From positions 372,001-436,000 of the forward strand of contig JBGAJN010000001.1 of NCBI GenBank assembly GCA_044224905.1: DNA of 64,000 bases, read 5' to 3'. Under the pieces are notes generated by a model. The model searched no databases and had not been told where the DNA came from. It worked only from the letters and a program-made list of their open reading frames with translations. Each line of letters starts with the position of its first letter. Position 1 is the stretch's first letter. This DNA is from JBGAJN01 sp044224905. Lineage in GTDB: Bacteria; Verrucomicrobiota; Verrucomicrobiia; Limisphaerales; JBGAJN01. Below are positions 23,797-33,179 of the stretch, in pieces. A program made the position numbers and the translations under genes.

Positions 23797-24078
23797 ATGA
23801 ACACGATGACAGATCAGCAAACCGACCAGCCCATCAGCCGGCACGTTGACCTCGTTCAATTCGGACAATGCGTCCGTCGGTACCGCAAGCATGCGGGATT
23901 GAATCAAGAGGAACTCGCCCAAAGCGCGAACTTGCATCGCACCTACCTCAGCGACATCGAACGCGGCAACCGCAACCTCAGCCTGACGAGCATCATCAGC
24001 CTCGCGAATGCGTTGAACGTGCCGATCGCCGAATTGTGCAAGGGCATCGGTCCGCAGGTTCCTCAAGTGGCGAAGTAA
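23797..24078 (+). CDS. XRE-family HTH regulator
   Basis: 93 residues. A Cro/C1-type helix-turn-helix spans about residues 22-80: FGQCVRRYRKHAGLNQEELA, then LHRTYLSDIERGNRNLSLTSI and LANALNVPIAELC. This pattern, especially HRTYLSDIERG, is common to orphan XRE regulators and to controller proteins of restriction-modification systems, but no such enzymes are nearby. Start: ATG at 23797 is taken; GTG 23791 or ATG 23806 are also possible. No clear operator was seen in the short upstream gap. Confidence 0.88.
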   Translation: MNTMTDQQTDQPISRHVDLVQFGQCVRRYRKHAGLNQEELAQSANLHRTYLSDIERGNRNLSLTSIISLANALNVPIAELCKGIGPQVPQVAK

Positions 24079-24287
24079 GTCGCGTAGTTATCGCCTCCAA
24101 TTGGGCCGCGCGCCTGCGCCACCCGATATAAGGCCACGGTCGCCAGCGGATTTGCCCACACGCCTCGGGGTCTTCTGGCAAAAAGGGATTCTATTGTTCA
24201 TTTTGGCCCGTCTTGAATTGTCTGCATCCTATCTTCGGCCAACAAACGCTGTTTCAAGCGCCTCAGGGAAGACGTTCGGAGCGGGGT

Positions 24288-24315
24288 TTGACACTGCGAC
24301 GGCAATCGGTATTAT
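24288..24315 (+). promoter_or_regulatory. Sigma-70-type promoter for asd with a very short leader
   Basis: TTGACA (24288-24293), a 16-base spacer and TATTAT (24310-24315) match housekeeping promoter elements in five to six positions each. The asd ATG is at 24328, so the transcript would start near 24322 with only about six bases of leader and no Shine-Dalgarno sequence. Confidence 0.7.
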
Positions 24316-24327
24316 CCTGCCCCTTTT

Positions 24328-25332
24328 ATGAATCGGAATCCGCATGTGGCAGTGGTCGGTGCGACGGGAGCCGTCGGCATCGAGATGATCAAGACTCTGG
24401 AAAAGCGCAATTTTCCGGTGGGCAAGCTCACGTTGCTCGCCAGCGCGCGCTCGGTCGGCAAAAAGCTCAAGTTCAAGGGGCACGACGTCACCGTCACCGA
24501 GTTGACCAAGGATTCCTTCAAGGGCATCGATATCGCCCTGTTCAGCGCCGGCGGCAGCATCTCGAAAGAGTTCGGCCCGATTGCGGCCAAGGCCGGCTGC
24601 GTGGTTGTCGACAACTCCAGCGCGTTCCGCATGGACCCGGACGTGCCGCTCGTCGTTCCGGAAATCAATCCCGAGGACGTCAAGAAGCACAAGGGCATCA
24701 TCGCCAATCCGAATTGCACGACGGCCATCACGCTCATGGCGTTGTATCCGTTGCATCAAGCGTTCGGCGTTAAGCGCATTTTCGCCTCGAGCTACCAGGC
24801 CGTTTCCGGCACCGGCGCGAAGGCGATCGAAGAATTGGAACGCCAGGTCGGCGAGGTCGTCAAAGGCCAGCCCGTGACCAAGGAAGTTTATCCGCACCAG
24901 ATCGCGTTCAACGTCCTCCCGCAGGTGGATTCATTTCTCCCGACCGGTTACACGAAGGAAGAAATGAAGATGGAGAACGAAGGCCGCAAAATCATGCATC
25001 ACCCCGGCTTCCGCGCGAGCGTCACGTGCGTCCGCGTGCCGGTGTATCGTTCGCACTCGATCGCGGTCAGCGCTGAATTTGAAAAGCCGGTGACGGTGGA
25101 AGCCGCGCGCGCCGCGCTCAAGAATGCTCCCGGCCTTGACGTCGTGGATGAACCGGAGAAGAAGGAATATCCAATGCCGTTGCACACCTCCGAGCGCTAC
25201 AACTGCGCGGTGGGCCGCCTTCGTCTCGACTGCGCGATGGAAAACGGTCTCTGCTTCTGGGTGTCCGGCGATCAGTTGCTCAAGGGCGCCGCGCTCAACG
25301 CGGTGCAGATCGCGGAAGAGTTGTTGAAGTAA
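24328..25332 (+). CDS. asd: Aspartate-semialdehyde dehydrogenase
   Basis: Catalyses reduction of aspartyl phosphate to the semialdehyde, the branch point to lysine/diaminopimelate, threonine and methionine. 334 residues. NADP-binding GATGAVGIEM (about 11-20), active-site Cys130 in NPNCTTA, SSYQAVSGTGAKAIEEL, and the C-terminal histidine region RVPVYRSHS. Length is normal. It is a single-gene unit with its own promoter and a strong terminator. Confidence 0.95.
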   Translation: MNRNPHVAVVGATGAVGIEMIKTLEKRNFPVGKLTLLASARSVGKKLKFKGHDVTVTELTKDSFKGIDIALFSAGGSISKEFGPIAAKAGCVVVDNSSAFRMDPDVPLVVPEINPEDVKKHKGIIANPNCTTAITLMALYPLHQAFGVKRIFASSYQAVSGTGAKAIEELERQVGEVVKGQPVTKEVYPHQIAFNVLPQVDSFLPTGYTKEEMKMENEGRKIMHHPGFRASVTCVRVPVYRSHSIAVSAEFEKPVTVEAARAALKNAPGLDVVDEPEKKEYPMPLHTSERYNCAVGRLRLDCAMENGLCFWVSGDQLLKGAALNAVQIAEELLK

Positions 25333-25350
25333 TATCCCCTGATACGAAGA

Positions 25351-25381
25351 GCGCGGGCAGTTTCTGCCCGCGCCTTTTTTT
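25351..25381 (+). terminator. Rho-independent terminator of asd
   Basis: A 10-bp perfect stem GCGCGGGCAG / CTGCCCGCGC with a TTT loop, followed by an uninterrupted run of T. Confidence 0.93.
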
Positions 25382-25490
25382 CGAGACGGTCAAGGCGCGC
25401 TCCGCGGTGAAATTCCCGGCCCGGTTGCCGCGGCTCGGCAATCCGCGAATTGGACATTGGGGCGCAAGTCTGAAATAACGGCGGAGTCTT

Positions 25491-27788
25491 ATGACATCGA
25501 ACTTCATGAAACTGGCCGGTTTGCTGGCCGCAATTCTCCCCCATTTGGCAAACGCGGCGGATCCACTCTGGCAGGTACATAACCCCAGCCCGCCGTCTTT
25601 CGGCACGTTGATCCGCGCGGTGACCGCGCCGGACGGCCGCATGGCGGCTCTCTACCAGTTTTCCCCGGGACTCGCCGCCACGGATGACGGCGTGAACTGG
25701 CGCTGGGAACGCACCGCCAATCCGTATCCGCTCACCACGGATCTGATTTACGTCAACGGCCAGTGGGTCGCGGTCTCGGCCGCCACCAACGTCTTTGGGC
25801 AGACGGCCATCCAGACCAGCCCCGACCTGCGCAATTGGTCGCTCAACGTCATCAACACACCGCGCACCCTGACACACATCGCCTTCGGCGGCGGAAAGTA
25901 TTGGGGCATCCAAGCCGGCTTCAACGGCACTTCTGTCTACTCTTCCACCGACACGGTGAGTTGGGCACCGGTCGCGGGGCACAACCTCGAGGGCACATTC
26001 ACGCGCGATCTCGTCTACTCCACCAACTTCAACCGCCTCGTGGCCTCGGTGGACAACGGCAGCACCAACCGCATCCTCACCTCGAGCGACGGGGCGACGT
26101 GGACGGAGCGGCTGGTCCAGACCAACGGCTACGTGGTGGTCGATCTCGCGGCGGCCAACGGTGCCGTCATCGGCGTGGGCTTCGGCGCGGCGTCCATCAC
26201 CACGAACATTTTCCGCAGCACGGACGGCGTGACGTTTACCAACTTGATCATTCCCGGTTCCGCCGGCGGTCCGCAGGAAATCACCTACGGCCGCGCCAAC
26301 GAATGGATGATCATGGCCGCCTCCTCCGTCGCCGTCCGTTCCACCAACAACGGAGTGACGTGGACCAACGTGCAGACCGGTTACTCGGGCAACGGCTCGA
26401 CGGTGCTCTCGGCCATCACCTACCGGGCGACGGACGACCGCTATTACAGCATGGGGAGCTGGGGTTTCATCGCGTCGTCGCAGGCCCTGACCAATCCGTG
26501 GACGCGCGTGCAGCAGGGCACCAACGCGCATTTCAGCGGCATCGCCACGGGCCTCGGCCGGGTCGTCGCGGTGGGCGCTTCCACCAACCTCTTCCTCGCG
26601 GCGGCGGGCAGCACCAACTGGGTCGTGACCAACGTTCCCAATGGGACGTTTTCGACTTACGAACGAGTCCTGTTCATTAACGATCGTTTCATCGCCACCT
26701 CCGGCAGCACGCGCACCTCGCGCTCGACGGATGGCGTCAACTTCTCCGCAGTGAACATGAACGCGCAGGTGCAGCGCATGGTGTGGAACGGCTCGCAATA
26801 CATCGGCACGCGCGATGGTTTCTCCAACTTCCTTTTCTCCGCGGACGCGATTACGTGGTCAACCAACACCGGCACGACGGTGCCATTCAACAAGAACGGG
26901 AAGCTCTACCAGTTCAACGGCAATTACGTTTACATCGCCCAGCCGCTCTTCGGTCAACTGGCATTCGGCGTCACCACCAATTTCACCACCTGGACCACCA
27001 ACGGAATACAGAACTATTTCGGCGATTTCCTCTACGAGTTCGTCGAGGCGGGCGGCAGCCTTTACTACCCCTTCAGCACCGGCGTGTTGAAGTCGGGCGA
27101 CGGATTGAACTGGGTCATCCTGCCCCAAAGCGGCTCATGGAATCCCACCGAGGCCGGCGCCACGGTGGTGAGCAACCGCCTGTATACGATCTCGGTAAAC
27201 CCCACCGGCGTCATCTACTCCGATACCGGCACCAACTGGCAGCCCGTAGCCGGACTCATCGACCGCTATCCCGGCGCCAATTCAAACTTCCGCATGGTTT
27301 ACGATGGCACCCGGCTCGTCGCCGCCAGCCAGCGGGGCAATCTCGCCAGTGTGGGAATTGCCCTCAGCGGCGCAGCGGCGATCGGCGACAGTTTCACGTC
27401 GTGGCGGAACCAGTTCACGTTCCCGCCCGGTCAGGACACCGACGTGAGCGATCCCGATGGCGACCGGTTAGCGAATATCGTGGAGTTCGCGATGGGCAGC
27501 AATCCCACCAACAGCGCGTCGGGCGAACTTCCCATCGTCGGCAACGTGAATGACGGCGGCACCAACTACCCGTCCGTTTCCTTTATTCGCAATGTCAATG
27601 TGACTGGTGTGACGCTGGATGTGCAGGCGGCGGGTGAGGTTCCGTTTGTAACACCCGTGGTGGTGACACCTGCGACCGGTTCGCCGCAAAGCCTCGGCAA
27701 CGGCCTCGAACGCGTCACCTACCGCACCGTGGCGCCAGCCAGCGCGCTCCCGACAATTTTCTTTAACATTCGCGTCCTGGCCCCGTGA
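25491..27788 (+). CDS. Secreted BNR/Asp-box propeller protein
   Basis: 765 residues. Signal peptide 1-22 (LAGLLAAILPHLANA). The bulk is a series of BNR/Asp-box-like repeats of the form S-x-D-G-x-x-W/F: SSDGATWTER, RSTDGVTFTN, RSTDGVNFSA, SADAITWST, KSGDGLNWVI, YSDTGTNW, as in sialidases and YCF48-type propellers. A thrombospondin type 3-like calcium motif (DTDVSDPDGDRLANIVEFAMGSNP) comes near 650-680, followed by a small beta domain at the end. It is a predicted large extracellular propeller; no catalytic set was identified. GGAG stands five bases before the ATG. Single-gene unit. Confidence 0.82.
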   Translation: MTSNFMKLAGLLAAILPHLANAADPLWQVHNPSPPSFGTLIRAVTAPDGRMAALYQFSPGLAATDDGVNWRWERTANPYPLTTDLIYVNGQWVAVSAATNVFGQTAIQTSPDLRNWSLNVINTPRTLTHIAFGGGKYWGIQAGFNGTSVYSSTDTVSWAPVAGHNLEGTFTRDLVYSTNFNRLVASVDNGSTNRILTSSDGATWTERLVQTNGYVVVDLAAANGAVIGVGFGAASITTNIFRSTDGVTFTNLIIPGSAGGPQEITYGRANEWMIMAASSVAVRSTNNGVTWTNVQTGYSGNGSTVLSAITYRATDDRYYSMGSWGFIASSQALTNPWTRVQQGTNAHFSGIATGLGRVVAVGASTNLFLAAAGSTNWVVTNVPNGTFSTYERVLFINDRFIATSGSTRTSRSTDGVNFSAVNMNAQVQRMVWNGSQYIGTRDGFSNFLFSADAITWSTNTGTTVPFNKNGKLYQFNGNYVYIAQPLFGQLAFGVTTNFTTWTTNGIQNYFGDFLYEFVEAGGSLYYPFSTGVLKSGDGLNWVILPQSGSWNPTEAGATVVSNRLYTISVNPTGVIYSDTGTNWQPVAGLIDRYPGANSNFRMVYDGTRLVAASQRGNLASVGIALSGAAAIGDSFTSWRNQFTFPPGQDTDVSDPDGDRLANIVEFAMGSNPTNSASGELPIVGNVNDGGTNYPSVSFIRNVNVTGVTLDVQAAGEVPFVTPVVVTPATGSPQSLGNGLERVTYRTVAPASALPTIFFNIRVLAP

Positions 27789-27845
27789 TGCGAACGCTGC
27801 CATCGATTGGCGGCATCCGAATTTCGCAACACGCTTAAAAACGTC

Positions 27846-27880
27846 GCGGCGCATTGGTAATCCAATGCGCCGCTTCGTTT
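27846..27880. terminator. Bidirectional terminator between convergent genes
   Basis: GCGGCGCATTGG / CCAATGCGCCGC form a 12-bp perfect stem with loop TAAT. The left flank is AAAAACG (a T run on the minus strand) and the right flank is TTCGTTT. It serves the propeller gene on the plus strand and the ligase gene on the minus strand. Confidence 0.8.
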
Positions 27881-27910
27881 ACCGGTGAATGGTTTGCGTG
27901 ATTCGTCGAA

Positions 27911-28993
27911 TCAATACACGCCTTCGACGATGTTCTTCTCCATCGCACCGAACGGACGGACATCGCCCACACCATCCCACGCATACGGCGGGCGCGGGGC
28001 GCGGCGGATGACTTCGTCACGTTCGAGGAAGCGCGGCACAAAGAATTCTTTCGTGAGCGTGGTGAGCTCGACGCGGCCCCACGAGTCGTAAGGCACGGTC
28101 TCGTCGGTCTTGGTCGGATTGACGACGCGGAGCACGGCGCGCGGTTGCGGCGCGTAGTAGGTCACGCTGAAGTTGTCCTCGGGCTGAAGCGGGACGCTCG
28201 CAGCGAGGCCCATCAAGGTGTTGCCGTAGGTCGGATAGAAACCGATGCGGTTCTCGAGGAGTTCCTCGATAATGAAGCGCACTTCCTGCGGCTTCATGGA
28301 AGTGCCGCCGCAGAACACGCCGCGAATGCCAGCTTCCCAGAGGTTCACTCGTTCAGCGAGCGCCTCGAGGAGCTTCGGCGTCGTGAAGAGACCCGTGACC
28401 TTGCGGTTCTTCATGATCAACTCAGCCTGATCAACGACGTGCGCCATGTATTGCTTGGCCACTTCAAATTGCTTGTTCGACAGCAGCTTCTTCACGAAGC
28501 GCGGGTCGAGATCGATGAAATAGCACGAGCTGCCGCGCACGTTTGCAAGATGTTCGATCGCGAGACGGAGACGGCGCGGACCCGTCGGGCCCATCATCAA
28601 CCACGCGCCGCCGCGGGGGAAATGTTCGTCCGAGATTTTGTCGCTGAACTCGGAGTAATCGACCTTGTAGTCGTTCCAGCCGATGCGCTGCTTGGGCATG
28701 CCCGTGGTGCCGCCGGTTTCAAAAATATTGTAGGGCTTGCCCTTGAACGCCGCGGGGACCCAGACATCGGGCTGCTCGTCGCGCAACGATTCGTCGGCGA
28801 AGTGCGGGAACTTCAGCATGTCTTCGAACTTCGTGATTTCCTTGCGCGGATCGAAATTTTTCTTCGCCCAGTTGAGCCAATACGGACAGCCGGTTTCGGG
28901 GCTGAAATGCCACGCGATGATTTCGCGCAGATGGGCGTCGAGTTCGGTTTTGGCTTTGGCGACAAGTTCGGGAGAAACGGTAGGGATGCTCAT
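27911..28993 (-). CDS. EhpF/PaaK-like adenylate-forming enzyme
   Basis: 360 residues, a member of the ANL superfamily near phenylacetate-CoA ligase and the phenazine-pathway protein EhpF. The phosphate loop is ETGGTTGMPKQ (about 92-102). Other motifs are GVFCGGTSMKP, the A5-like GFYPTYGNTLMG and the A7-like WDGVGDVRPF. It is shorter than full ligases and lacks most of the mobile C-terminal domain, as EhpF-type proteins do. It probably activates a carboxylic acid as its adenylate. No phenazine genes are near. It follows the two PQQ-like propeller genes on the same strand, 76 bases downstream. Confidence 0.72.
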   Translation of the reverse strand: MSIPTVSPELVAKAKTELDAHLREIIAWHFSPETGCPYWLNWAKKNFDPRKEITKFEDMLKFPHFADESLRDEQPDVWVPAAFKGKPYNIFETGGTTGMPKQRIGWNDYKVDYSEFSDKISDEHFPRGGAWLMMGPTGPRRLRLAIEHLANVRGSSCYFIDLDPRFVKKLLSNKQFEVAKQYMAHVVDQAELIMKNRKVTGLFTTPKLLEALAERVNLWEAGIRGVFCGGTSMKPQEVRFIIEELLENRIGFYPTYGNTLMGLAASVPLQPEDNFSVTYYAPQPRAVLRVVNPTKTDETVPYDSWGRVELTTLTKEFFVPRFLERDEVIRRAPRPPYAWDGVGDVRPFGAMEKNIVEGVY

Positions 28994-29069
28994 GATTTTT
29001 CGGTTGGGTTGAAATCGAAACGCCCGGTGCGGCCCTCCTCTGGTTGGGTCGCACCGGGCAAAATGTGAA

Positions 29070-30665
29070 TTACTTCTTCAGTTCAATTTTCGTCGGTGCG
29101 TCCTTCAGCGGCGTCGCGCGGGCGGCGTCGTGGAAGGCAAAGAGGTGCGTGTTGCTGGCGATATAGAGCACACCGTTGGCAACCACCGGCGTCGAGTAAA
29201 CCGGCGCGCCGAGATTCACTTCGCTCAGGATTTTCTTTTCCTTGCTCGAAGCGAGCACGACGAGATCGCCGTCTTCGTCACCGACGTAAACCTTGCCGTC
29301 CACCGCGAGCGTCGAGCCCCACATGTGCGCCTTCATGTCGTGAACCCAATAGACCTTGCCGGTTTCGGCGTCGAGGCAGTGCACGAAGCCGGAGAAGTCA
29401 CCGACGAACAACAGGCCGTTGTTTGGATCGATGGAGACGGTCGAAATGCTGCGGTGGATTTCTTTGTATTCCCACACCACGCCGGTCTTGGTGATATCGC
29501 CCGTCTTCGTGGCATCAAGGCAGACCAGGTGGCCGACGCCTTCGCCGTGTTCCGGATCCTGACCGCTCGCAACGTACACGCGGTTCTTGTAGAACACCGG
29601 CGTGGAGTTGACTTCGCTCGGGCCTTCAGCCGCGGGATACTTGATTGGCTTGCCGTCTTTGGCTTTGTATTCCGGCGGGTTCATGTCGAACTTCCACACG
29701 GTCTTCAGGAACGCGCTGTCGCCTTCCTTCACCGGCTTGGAATCGAACGCGTAGGCAAATCCGTCGCCGCCGCCGTAGAAGATCAAGTCCTTGCCGTTGA
29801 CCTTGCCGGTCGAGGGAGAACTCCATTGGCCGTGGAAAATGCGCTTGCTGATGCCCGCGTCATCCTCGCCGAGCAACTTGCCGGTCTTCTTGTCGATCGC
29901 GACGAAGCTGGGTGAAAGCGGCGAGGGAATGTTCGAGTGCGTCCAGTCCTGACCGTTCGACGTGCAGACGTAGAGCACGTCGCCCACAATGAGGATCGAG
30001 CAATTCGAAGCGTTGTGCGGGAACACGCCGAGTTCGTCCATCATGTCGTATTTCCAAACGATGTCCGCGTCCTTCGGGCCGACTTGTTCCGGGGGTTTGC
30101 CGGGGCCGGCGACATATTTGCCTTCTTCGCTGAAACCGACGTTGCCCTTCGCAAGCCCGTCAGTGGTCACGCAGATGACTTCGCAACGGCTGGTGACGAG
30201 ATACACGCGGTTACCTTCCACGGTCGGCGAAGAAAGAATGCCGAGGTTTTCCCAGTCATTCACCTTGCCGGAAGCGAGCTTCGGCACCACGAGCTGCCAG
30301 AGAAACTCACCGGTCTTCTCGTCGAAGCACATCAGGATTGAGCGATCACCCGCGTGCTTCGGATCGCGCGGCGTGTCGTTGTTCGTGCCGATGAAAATCT
30401 TGCCACCCGAAACCGTGACGTTGCCGTAGGCCTGCGAGCCGAGCTTGGCGACCCACTTCACATTCTTGGTCGTGGCCATGTCCACTTCCTCGGTGCCCTT
30501 CTTGAGCTTGCCGGCCTCAAAACGATCGGGGATTCCCTTTTCGCGCGAATACATGTTACGGCCGGGATCGTTGCCGCCCCATTGGGGCCAGTCTTCGGCG
30601 CGCGTGGTGAAGGTGAGCAAGCCGGCTGCGACCAGCGCGGCAGTGATGGCTGTGGGAGTTTTCAT
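29070..30665 (-). CDS. Secreted PQQ-like beta-propeller protein
   Basis: 531 residues. Signal peptide 1-23 (ITAALVAAGLLTFTTRA) followed by EDWPQWGGNDPGRN, the usual opening of exported PQQ-like propeller proteins. Repeats of the W-motif blade type recur: FDEKTGEFLWQLVV, AIDKKTGKLLG, CLDAETGKVYWVHDM, LDATKTG. No residues for true quinone catalysis could be assigned, so it may be structural or a binding protein. Start: ATG at 30665 opens on the signal peptide; an upstream frame reaches into the next gene. It forms a pair with the upstream propeller gene (19-base gap). Confidence 0.85.
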   Translation of the reverse strand: MKTPTAITAALVAAGLLTFTTRAEDWPQWGGNDPGRNMYSREKGIPDRFEAGKLKKGTEEVDMATTKNVKWVAKLGSQAYGNVTVSGGKIFIGTNNDTPRDPKHAGDRSILMCFDEKTGEFLWQLVVPKLASGKVNDWENLGILSSPTVEGNRVYLVTSRCEVICVTTDGLAKGNVGFSEEGKYVAGPGKPPEQVGPKDADIVWKYDMMDELGVFPHNASNCSILIVGDVLYVCTSNGQDWTHSNIPSPLSPSFVAIDKKTGKLLGEDDAGISKRIFHGQWSSPSTGKVNGKDLIFYGGGDGFAYAFDSKPVKEGDSAFLKTVWKFDMNPPEYKAKDGKPIKYPAAEGPSEVNSTPVFYKNRVYVASGQDPEHGEGVGHLVCLDATKTGDITKTGVVWEYKEIHRSISTVSIDPNNGLLFVGDFSGFVHCLDAETGKVYWVHDMKAHMWGSTLAVDGKVYVGDEDGDLVVLASSKEKKILSEVNLGAPVYSTPVVANGVLYIASNTHLFAFHDAARATPLKDAPTKIELKK

Positions 30666-30684
30666 AGTATCTGGAGAATGGAAT

Positions 30685-33009
30685 TTATTTGTTGGCGGTG
30701 ACCGAGACGTTGTCGATGTAAACGCGCATTTCCTGCGGAGCAAAACCGTAGAGGCCCGGTGACCCTTCCGTGTGCGCGTGCTTGTGGGGAACTTCAATCA
30801 CCCACCCGGCCGGCTCGGGTTCGCCGCGCTTCCACGCTTTCGCGCGCACCACGCCGGAACCATCGGCAGCGACATCCACACGCGCCTTGAGGTGATACCA
30901 CGCGCCGGGGGACCATTTGAAATTCGACGGATCATCGACGCCGGGAACGCGCAGGCGCTCTTGGTTGGAATTGATCTCGAGCTTCTGCTCATTGCCCTTC
31001 AGCACGATCATGTAGTGCTGATTGATGATGCCCACGTCGGACATCTTGCGCTTGTTGCCGTCGCTCATCACGTCGGCTTCGATGGTGTAGTTGCTCATCT
31101 GCGGCTCGCCGATGAACACCGTAGCGCGTTGGAAGAATTTATTGTCGATCGTCTTGGTCAAGGCCTTGGTGCCTTCCTTATCGCGGACTTCGAATTTGAA
31201 GCGCGCACCAATCCACGAGAGCGGCGGATAGGCATACATCGTGTCCGGTTCCGTCTCGTGCTTCACGTCGATGGTGTACTTCTCAAAGTCTTCCTTGAGG
31301 GGCAATCCCGGCATCACGCGGCCCCGAATGTAACCCTTGGCATTGCCCAACGTGGCTTCATACGCACCGGCGGAGGAAACCAATTCCGGCGCGGCCACCA
31401 ATTTGCCATCGGCATTGAAGGAACCCTTCATGGTCGCCTTGACTTTCGCGGTCGGCGGAATGAACGACGCCCACTTCACGGCCTTTTGATCTTTCACATC
31501 GCCCACAGTCAGACCGTTGGCATCGAGCTGGCGAACGCGGAACGAAGCCACGTCGCCGGGTTTCAAAAGCACTTCGGACGGGATGATCTGCAACGCAGCC
31601 ACCGGGCCAGGCGCAGGCCACTTTTCCGCAGCGGGTTCCGGCGCGAGTCCGGAACTCTTGCCCGCCTTGCCAAAGCAATACAGATGGCGGGTGGTCTGGA
31701 GATAAATTTTGCCATTGTAGGCAACCGGCGTGCCGAAGCAGCGGCCATCGAGCGCGACATGCGAGAGCTCCTGCACGTCAGTATCGCTCGGCTTGAGAAT
31801 ATAGAAGCCGCCGGCGGCACCCGCTTCGCCACCTTCACTCTTGACGGTCGGGTCATCGAGGATGCCGACGTAAATCTTGCCATCGGCGAACAGCGGCGAA
31901 GCGTTGCGCTGTTCGATGCCGAGTTTCTTTTTCCAAAGCACCTTGCCCGAGTTCACGTCGATGCAGCACAGGTCGCCCTTCTCCGCGCAGACATACATGC
32001 GATCGCCCACGAGGATCGGCGAACTGGTCGACGTGGAAACTTCCGCTTCCCACAACTGCACCGTATTCGGCTCGACGACCACCGGCGCGCTGGCGGCATC
32101 TTTCGGCGTTGCGTTGGGGATTTTGAAGCACACGGTCTTGCCCGGCTCGTAAGGCGTTCCAAAAATCGTGATCACCTTGTCGTTGTTGTGCACGAGCACC
32201 GTGGCGTTGATGCCGGCGCGGAACAGCGGCACGCGCCAGATCGGTTCGCCGGTGCGGGCATTCACGCACACCACGCTGCCATCGCCGGTGGCGGCAATGA
32301 AGACACGCTTACCGTTGAGCCACGTGAGGTACGGATGAGAGAAGGAGTTGTCTTTCGGACGATCGCCCGGGCTGGAGGACCAGACGAGTTCGCCGGTCTT
32401 TTTGTCGAAGGCGTAGAAGCGATCCGCCGCCGGACCGTTGGCGCCCCAGTTCGCGGTGATGCCGCGGGTGATAACGAGATCGCCATCAATCAACGGCGAG
32501 GCGGTGCGGCTGTTCGGGAACGTAAGTCGGCCGAACGATTCCATCAGCGATTTTTTCCACAGCAATTTCCCGTCAGCCGTGAACGCCGCGAGGATGCCCT
32601 GCGTTCCCTGCATGTAAACATTGCCGGTTTCGCCATCGACCGCGGGCGTTGACGTCGCATAGCGCAAATAAATCGTGTCGCTCAGATAATCGCTGTAACG
32701 CTGTTCCCAAAGTTTCTTGCCCGTTTCGGCATCGAAGCACGCGACACCTTCCTGCAAATCGGAACCTTCGCCGAGGTAGCCCATGATGTAGGCCTTGCTG
32801 TTGGCGATGACCGGCGTGGATTGCCCGGGAAAGTCGGCGACCCACAGCGCCTTCTTCACGTCTAGTTTGTCGGGCAGATTTTTCTCCAGCGAAACACCGT
32901 TCTGCGACGGGCCGCGCCACGCGAGCCAGCCCTTGGCGGGAGCAGCAGAGGCGGGAACCACGAGAGCAGCGGCGAGGAAAGCGGCGACAGCGAATGACGA
33001 GGGTTTCAT
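30685..33009 (-). CDS. Secreted PQQ-like beta-propeller protein with a C-terminal LamG-like domain
   Basis: 774 residues. Signal peptide 1-22 (VAAFLAAALVVPASA), then a propeller (WLAWRGPSQNGVS; FDAETGKKLWEQRY; FDKKTGELVWSS; VNARTGEPIWRV; IDVNSGKVLWKKKL) to about 480. A short Ig-like linker (VASFRVRQLDANG) and a C-terminal beta-sandwich with TIEADVMSD and GAWYHLKARVDVAADG that looks like DUF1080/LamG follow. It is the first gene of the propeller pair, with the ligase gene possibly third. It is divergent from the marR-like gene across a 170-base gap, so MarR control is plausible. Confidence 0.86.
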   Translation of the reverse strand: MKPSSFAVAAFLAAALVVPASAAPAKGWLAWRGPSQNGVSLEKNLPDKLDVKKALWVADFPGQSTPVIANSKAYIMGYLGEGSDLQEGVACFDAETGKKLWEQRYSDYLSDTIYLRYATSTPAVDGETGNVYMQGTQGILAAFTADGKLLWKKSLMESFGRLTFPNSRTASPLIDGDLVITRGITANWGANGPAADRFYAFDKKTGELVWSSSPGDRPKDNSFSHPYLTWLNGKRVFIAATGDGSVVCVNARTGEPIWRVPLFRAGINATVLVHNNDKVITIFGTPYEPGKTVCFKIPNATPKDAASAPVVVEPNTVQLWEAEVSTSTSSPILVGDRMYVCAEKGDLCCIDVNSGKVLWKKKLGIEQRNASPLFADGKIYVGILDDPTVKSEGGEAGAAGGFYILKPSDTDVQELSHVALDGRCFGTPVAYNGKIYLQTTRHLYCFGKAGKSSGLAPEPAAEKWPAPGPVAALQIIPSEVLLKPGDVASFRVRQLDANGLTVGDVKDQKAVKWASFIPPTAKVKATMKGSFNADGKLVAAPELVSSAGAYEATLGNAKGYIRGRVMPGLPLKEDFEKYTIDVKHETEPDTMYAYPPLSWIGARFKFEVRDKEGTKALTKTIDNKFFQRATVFIGEPQMSNYTIEADVMSDGNKRKMSDVGIINQHYMIVLKGNEQKLEINSNQERLRVPGVDDPSNFKWSPGAWYHLKARVDVAADGSGVVRAKAWKRGEPEPAGWVIEVPHKHAHTEGSPGLYGFAPQEMRVYIDNVSVTANK

Positions 33010-33127
33010 ATTCGGACCTTTTCTTGAGCAGCGTTTAGTTTGGCAATTTGAATCGTTCCAAGCGGCCCGTGGGCCGTGATCGATTCGGCTGTGATATTGA
33101 GCGGACTATTCAACAGCGATTAAAGGT

Positions 33128-33157
33128 TTGCAACGAAATAATACTTACACGTATGAT
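33128..33157 (+). promoter_or_regulatory. Putative promoter of the marR-like gene
   Basis: TTGCAA, an 18-base spacer and TATGAT lie 22 bases before the ATG. The interval contains ATAC-(N6)-GTAT symmetry (33141-33154) and a repeated CGTAT. These could be an operator for the regulator itself, since MarR proteins often bind such symmetric sites; this part is inference. Confidence 0.45.
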
Positions 33158-33179
33158 TTTCGTATCGAACCCTTGACTC

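Noticed and set aside
23797..24078. Restriction-modification controller protein
   Set aside because: The helix-turn-helix resembles C proteins, but no methylase or endonuclease gene is within reach and no C-box repeats were seen.
30772..32652. 626-codon plus-strand frame inside the propeller gene
   Set aside because: Antisense shadow of a gene with clear PQQ-like repeats; Arg/His-rich with no family.
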